Source: Dasypus novemcinctus
Lineage: Eukaryota > Chordata > Mammalia > Cingulata > Dasypodidae
Assembly (NCBI RefSeq): GCF_030445035.2
Contig: NC_080680.1
Location: 46,885,212 to 46,949,211 of the forward strand
Direction of reading: 5' to 3'
DNA length: 64,000 nt
Shown: positions 59,789 to 64,000 of the stretch, one piece after another
Numbering within the stretch: the first letter of the stretch is position 1
How the letters are laid out: every line of letters begins with the position of its first letter
Position numbers and translations under genes: made by a program
The notes under the pieces: generated by a model
What the model was told of the DNA's origin: nothing
Database searches by the model: none
The model's input: only the letters and a program-made list of their open reading frames with translations

Positions 59789-60879
59789 CATCCTTCTGCC
59801 CCTTTCTCTCTTTTTCTTCTGGGACTCTCATAACTGGTATATTGGTATGCCTGAGGGTGTCCAAAGGTCTCTTAGACTCTCTTCACTTTTTTTTCTTTAG
59901 GCTCCTCAAGCTGAACCATTTCAATTGTCTTGTCTTCAAGTTCACTGTTTGTATCTTCTTCCAGATGATGTTGAAACCATCTAGAGCATTCATTTCAGTT
60001 ACTGTGGACATCAATGCCAACATTTCTGTTTGGTTCCTTTTTAAAATTTCTATATCCTTATTGAGATTCTCATATTATTCATTGCTTTCATGATATTCTT
60101 TACCTCTTTTATTGTGTTTTCCTTTATCTCACTGAGCATACTGAAGATCTTTTTTTTTTTTTAAGTCTTTGGCCAGTCACCAAAGTCTGGTCTTCTTCAT
60201 TGATGGCTTCTGGAATTTTATCTTGTTCCTTTGCATGGGCTATCATTTCCTGTTTCTTTGTTTGCCTTGTAATCTTTAATTTCACACTGTGCATTTTAAT
60301 ATTGTAAAGTGTCAACTGTGGGATGTAGTCTCTGAGCTGTCTATTCCTTAAGATTTTACTGAGCTAGTTATATGATAGATTTCCTTGAGTGCCAGTAGCT
60401 ACCAAAAACAAACAAATCAGTGCAAAAAACACCTTTCACCTTTTCAAATTGGCTTGGCCATTGACTGGTGCTCTTCTTCAGAGTTTACCACTCCTATGAA
60501 GATCAGCTCAAAACTAAAGTGAAGTGTAGGGTCCTCTCCATCTATTTCAAGCCTGCATCTTGCCCTAGGTTTGTGCTCACTTATGGCCTTAGGAATTCCC
60601 CCCATTTGCAAGAATTCAAATGCCACTTCTTTTCTCTTTGAAATAAGACTTTCTCTCTTCTTGTGCTCTATTGTTTGTCTTAAAGCAGTTAATCCTTTTC
60701 CCCAAGCTGCTTTCACTTAGTTGTGTCTTATACTGCTTTATCTATCTGCAAGTTGCTTCTGACTGCGGAGCAAGTTCTAGGAAGTGGTGCCAGAGACAAG
60801 TTTCCTGGTTCAGTATTTCAGGATGCCATTCAATAGATTGGCACCAACATCCATGCACTCCTCTGGGAAAAGGGTAGAA

Positions 60880-61110
60880 TGCCATTTTAGCCCATAGGTA
60901 CAGGGACTGAACTCTAGGTTCAAATCTCAACTCTGCCCCTCATATATGACTTTGGGCAAGTAATTTAACCTCCCTATGTCTCAGTTTCCATCCATGCTTA
61001 AAATGATGATGGCCTCATGGGATTGTTGGGACTATTAAGTAAATACATTAATATACAAAACACCTGGAAGAGTACCTGACCAAAATAAGCATGATATACA
61101 TTTTAGTCAT
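60880..61110. mobile_element. MIR fragment
   Basis: It carries the MIR core wording 'ttgggcaagtaatttaacct' at about 60952-60971 and the following 'ctcagtttcc'. Old and diverged. Confidence 0.75.
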
Positions 61111-61511
61111 TCTAATTAGTTGTTTGCAGTATTGTGAAGATGAGACCCAATTGACAAATCCAAATAATATGAGTATCTATGGGAGATGAATGTGATGGGG
61201 AAAGTATGTGAAACAATGAGGTGATGGCAGGACATTTGTTTCTAGAATTTCAAAACAATGTATTTTATTAATTTTCCATTTAGATATTTGTAATACACAT
61301 GCATACACAGGAAATCTCAAAAGTATTTAGAGAGTACCTTTATGATTTTATATTAAATGTTAAAAATTTTATCTTTAGTTTCACAACATCCTGTATTTTA
61401 ATATTTCAAAATAAAATCCATTATATCAAAATCTTATGCATTTTAAAAATTGTAAAAACCATGATTCAAGTAAAAAATTTAGTGCTTGAGACTTGGTGAG
61501 TAAATATGATT
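61111..61511 (-). other. Probable PLGRKT 3' UTR and flank
   Basis: AT-rich sequence directly after the PLGRKT stop. A candidate AATAAA (minus strand) lies at 61264-61269, about 245 bases past the stop, so the 3' UTR may end near 61250. Confidence 0.5.
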
Positions 61512-61633
61512 TCATTTATCTATGAAGAATTTACTCTGTTCCCTTCTGGCTTTTTCAAGACTTTCAAAAGTGATCATTCCTCCTGGCAGCTGCAGCTTAC
61601 TTTTCTCTGTTTCCAATATATTCTCTGCTTCAC
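61512..61633 (-). CDS. PLGRKT: PLGRKT last coding exon
   Basis: PLGRKT is a 147-residue integral membrane plasminogen receptor whose C-terminal lysine binds plasminogen at the cell surface. This exon gives the final 39 codons plus two bases. It begins after acceptor TTTAAG (boundary 61634/61633) with a GT that completes a Gly codon, and stops at TGA 61512-61514. The translation includes EAENILETEKSKLQ, then GGMITFESLEKARR, and ends EQSKFFIDK. The C-terminal lysine needed for plasminogen binding is present. The exon is too short to stand out as an open frame. Upstream exons lie to the right of the window. Orientation and position beside relaxin match other mammals. Confidence 0.93.
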
Positions 61634-62507
61634 CTTAAATAAAGTACAGAAACATGGAGGGTGACAAAGAGTTCATCAGTGTATTGTGAAGAAGCCTGAT
61701 TGCTATATTCCAGTGACAATTAGAACTCTGAGTGGAGGCATGTCTGCAAGTCTCACAAGGAAACATTGCATCCAACTACCTTGGGAGAACCGATGTACCT
61801 CCTAAAGGAAGTTAAGTGATGAATTCTTAGGACTCAGAAAGACAAATCAGGTACCAAAGATTTTATTTAACAGAAGACAGTATTTTAAAATATAGGAGAG
61901 AAAGAACAAGAACATAGGTAACTTTTTTCTTTGGAAAAAAGTCAAGATGACCAGTATTAGTTGTATTTGCAGAGGCTTAGTGTGGGAGAACCACACATAG
62001 TCCTTCCTTTTGGCCCTTAATATATCCTAAGGGGCATGAGAGAAAATAAAATCTCCTAAAATTTCTAAATTTTCAGGAAAGCTAAGCTTTCACCAGAAAC
62101 CACTTATAAATGTCTCCAATAATATTAAATGTTCTTCAGTCTGTATAATACACAATACACACAGACACATATTTTAATAAATATTCCTTTTCTAGGCAAC
62201 AGCTTGATAATACAATATTTTCTTGGGACCAGTGACTTTTGCCAATTTTTATTGTTGAAGACTAATTAGCACAATTTTAAGAAAATTATATTATAATACA
62301 TTTTATTGGCATTCATCAACCTGCTTAGGGAATGAAGGCAAATGTTTACTGAAAGTACTTCTCTTTTAGAATATTATTCATTTGTACTCTAAATCCAACA
62401 AGGCATTATAAGAAGAGTTCAACCATCTGCAAGCATCTTTTATGCTTTAGTCTTAAAAACTGAGTAAAAATACTTACAAAATTTCATATAATTAGGCCAT
62501 TTGTGAC
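61634..62507 (-). other. PLGRKT last intron (3' portion)
   Basis: AT-rich sequence with no further PLGRKT exon visible. I looked for the transmembrane-coding exon up to 64000 and did not see it. Confidence 0.55.
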
Positions 62508-63050
62508 AGTTTGAAGCTGGGCAGACCCCAGAAGATCATGTCCTTAGAGTTAATCCATTCCCATGCTTGTAAGCCTATTGTAGGAGGGGCATTTTGATTA
62601 AATTACTTCAGTTTAGGGCCTTTAATTAGATTGTGTGATCCAGGGTGGGTCTTAATCCTTTTATTGGAGTCCTTTATAAATGGAAGAAATATGCACAGAC
62701 ACAGAGAAAAACTCCTAGAAGCATAGAGAAGGCCCTAGGAGCCAGAAGCTGAAATCATTGGAACACAGAAGCTGAAGGAGGCCACTGAAGCCAGAGCTGA
62801 AAGCAATAAGGCCCAGAGGAGAGGGAAGAAGAGGGGAGAAAAGGGTAGAAAAGGGAAGAGACAAGCAGATGCTGCCATGTGCCTAATCGTCCACAGCTGT
62901 AGCTTAGGGAGAAAGCATGTCCTGATGATGCCTTGATTTAGACACTTCACCCTTAGAAGTGAAAGCTTATAAGTTAACAAATCCCCATTTGAAAAGCTAA
63001 CTAATTTCTTATATATTGCCTTGGAAGTCTTTAGCAAACTAAAACACCTT
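62508..63050 (+). mobile_element. LTR-like element (MaLR-type suspected)
   Basis: It begins near TGTGACAGTTTGAAG and ends near TAGCAAACTAAAACA. It shares interior wording with 58550-58984, such as 'gggagaaagcatgtcctgat' against 'gggagaaagcatcaccttgc'. No coding part. Confidence 0.6.
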
Positions 63051-63059
63051 TAATGACAG

Positions 63060-64000
63060 TGTAGCAGTTTGATATAATTGATGAATTCCAAAAAGAAATA
63101 TTGGATTATGCTTGTAATCTGATCTGTACCTGGTCATGACTGAGTTATGATTAGGGCGTTGAGTCCCACCCATCAAGTGTTTGGGGACTCACAGATAAAA
63201 GGCATGGCAGGTAGTGGACTTGGCCTAGTGGTTAGGGTGTCCGCCTACCACATGAGAAGTCTGCAGTTCAAACCCTGGACCTCCTTGACCCGTGTGCAGC
63301 TGGCCCATGCGCAGTTCTGATGCGCACAAGGATGCCGTGTCACTCAGGGGTGTCCCCGCGTAGGGGAGCCCCATGTGCAAGGAGTGCGCCCCGTAAGGAG
63401 AGCCGCCCAGTGTGAAAGAAAGTGCAGCCTGCCCAGAAATGGTGCCACACACATGCAGAGCTGACACAACAAAGATGACGCAACAAAAAGAAACACAGAT
63501 TCCCGTACCGCTGACAACAGAAGCGGACAAAGAAGATGCAGCAAACAGACACAGAGAACAGACAACAGGGTGGGGGGAGGAAGGGGAGAGAAATAAATAA
63601 ATAAATAAATAAATCTTAAAAATAAAAAATAAAAGGCATGGCAAAGGACAGAGTTGGGGGCTTATAATGTTGGAGTTTTGATTTTGGAGTTTGATGCTGA
63701 AGACTTAAGCTGAAGCCCTGGGAAGTCAGCATGCAGAGGAAAGAGAAGCCAGCCCCAGGAAGGAAGGAATCTTGAAGCCAGAGTAAAGCAAGCCCCAGGA
63801 ACGTAGGAACCTAGGAAGCCTGAACCGTTGCAGACTTCGGCAGCCATCTTGCTCCAGATAGACTGGTGAGGGAAGTAACGTATGCTTTATGGCCTGGCAT
63901 CTGTAAGCTCCTACCCCAAATAAATACCCTTTATAAAAACCAACCAATTTCTGGTATTTTGCATCAGCACCTCTTTGGCTGACTAATAGACAGAGTAGAT
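63060..64000 (+). mobile_element. LTR-like element, copy 2, split by a SINE
   Basis: Outside the SINE (63210-63628) it is colinear with 47377-47937 and clearly related to it. It nearly reaches its end at the window edge ('tggctgactaataga'). Confidence 0.65.
63210..63628 (+). mobile_element. DAS-type SINE inside an LTR-like element
   Basis: Bounded by the perfect 15-base repeat ATAAAAGGCATGGCA (63195-63209, 63629-63643). Full-length plus-strand copy with an AAATAAAT tail. Confidence 0.95.

Larger units (their letters stand above)
56336..60860 (-). mobile_element. LINE-1 (host element), 5' part: ORF2 N-terminal region, ORF1, 5' region
   Basis: 56336-58380 matches 36805-38150 of the other long L1 (ORF2 N-terminal side). 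ORF1 follows at about 58400-60330, broken by two LTRs, and a 5' region runs to about 60860. By comparison with the 32-40 kb element, about 0.6 kb is missing between this part and the 49640-52455 part. Confidence 0.72.

Noticed and set aside
26100-61500. A third relaxin-family gene between copy B and PLGRKT.
   Set aside because: No B-chain C-x11-C or A-chain block with relaxin context was found; the interval is mostly L1, SINE, LTR and L2.

Overview
The window is nuclear DNA from a placental mammal, almost certainly an armadillo (Xenarthra, Cingulata; Dasypus-like). The clade call rests on many tRNA-derived DAS-type SINEs, most with clear target-site duplications, and on armadillo-type LINE-1 3' ends. 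The locus call rests on gene content and order: INSL6, then two relaxin-family genes, then PLGRKT, all on the minus strand. This matches the mammalian JAK2-INSL6-RLN-PLGRKT-CD274 neighbourhood. Only about 1.5% of the window is coding.

Layout. 1-8 kb: LINE-1 3' sequence on the plus strand with a SINE-VNTR-SINE composite and an RPS8 retropseudogene inside it. 9.3-9.5 kb: INSL6 exon 1 under a GC-rich promoter; exon 2 lies beyond the left edge. 10-16 kb: non-coding sequence with old L2/MIR, one young SINE and an AT-rich tract. 16.4-18.7 kb: a two-exon relaxin paralogue with an open 148-codon frame (copy A, INSL4-like). 19-23 kb: its duplicated flank. 23.6-25.9 kb: a second two-exon relaxin gene of 162 codons (copy B, canonical relaxin). 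26-31 kb: the matching flank of copy B, with further SINEs. 32-41 kb: a long minus-strand LINE-1 carrying three SINE insertions and a solo LTR nested in one of them. 41-49.5 kb: L2, a hAT-type miniature element, SINEs and an LTR-like element. 49.6-60.9 kb: a second minus-strand LINE-1 complex, one L1 interrupted by another and further hit by SINEs and LTRs. 61.5 kb: the last coding exon of PLGRKT. 62.5-64 kb: LTR-like elements, one with a SINE inside.

The genes are secreted insulin-superfamily hormones (INSL6 and the two relaxin genes) plus one membrane plasminogen receptor. Copy B keeps the relaxin receptor-binding cassette (R-x3-R-x2-I), the RKKR C/A cleavage site and all six cysteines. Copy A keeps the signal peptide, splice phase and all six cysteines, but has lost the cassette, the B-chain tryptophan and the C/A cleavage site. 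The two copies have lost different halves of the C-peptide. Copy A is therefore either a new ligand or a dying gene, and it parallels primate INSL4 in position and in its shortened C-domain. It is the main candidate for an undescribed system here. All homology calls were made by eye; no search was run.
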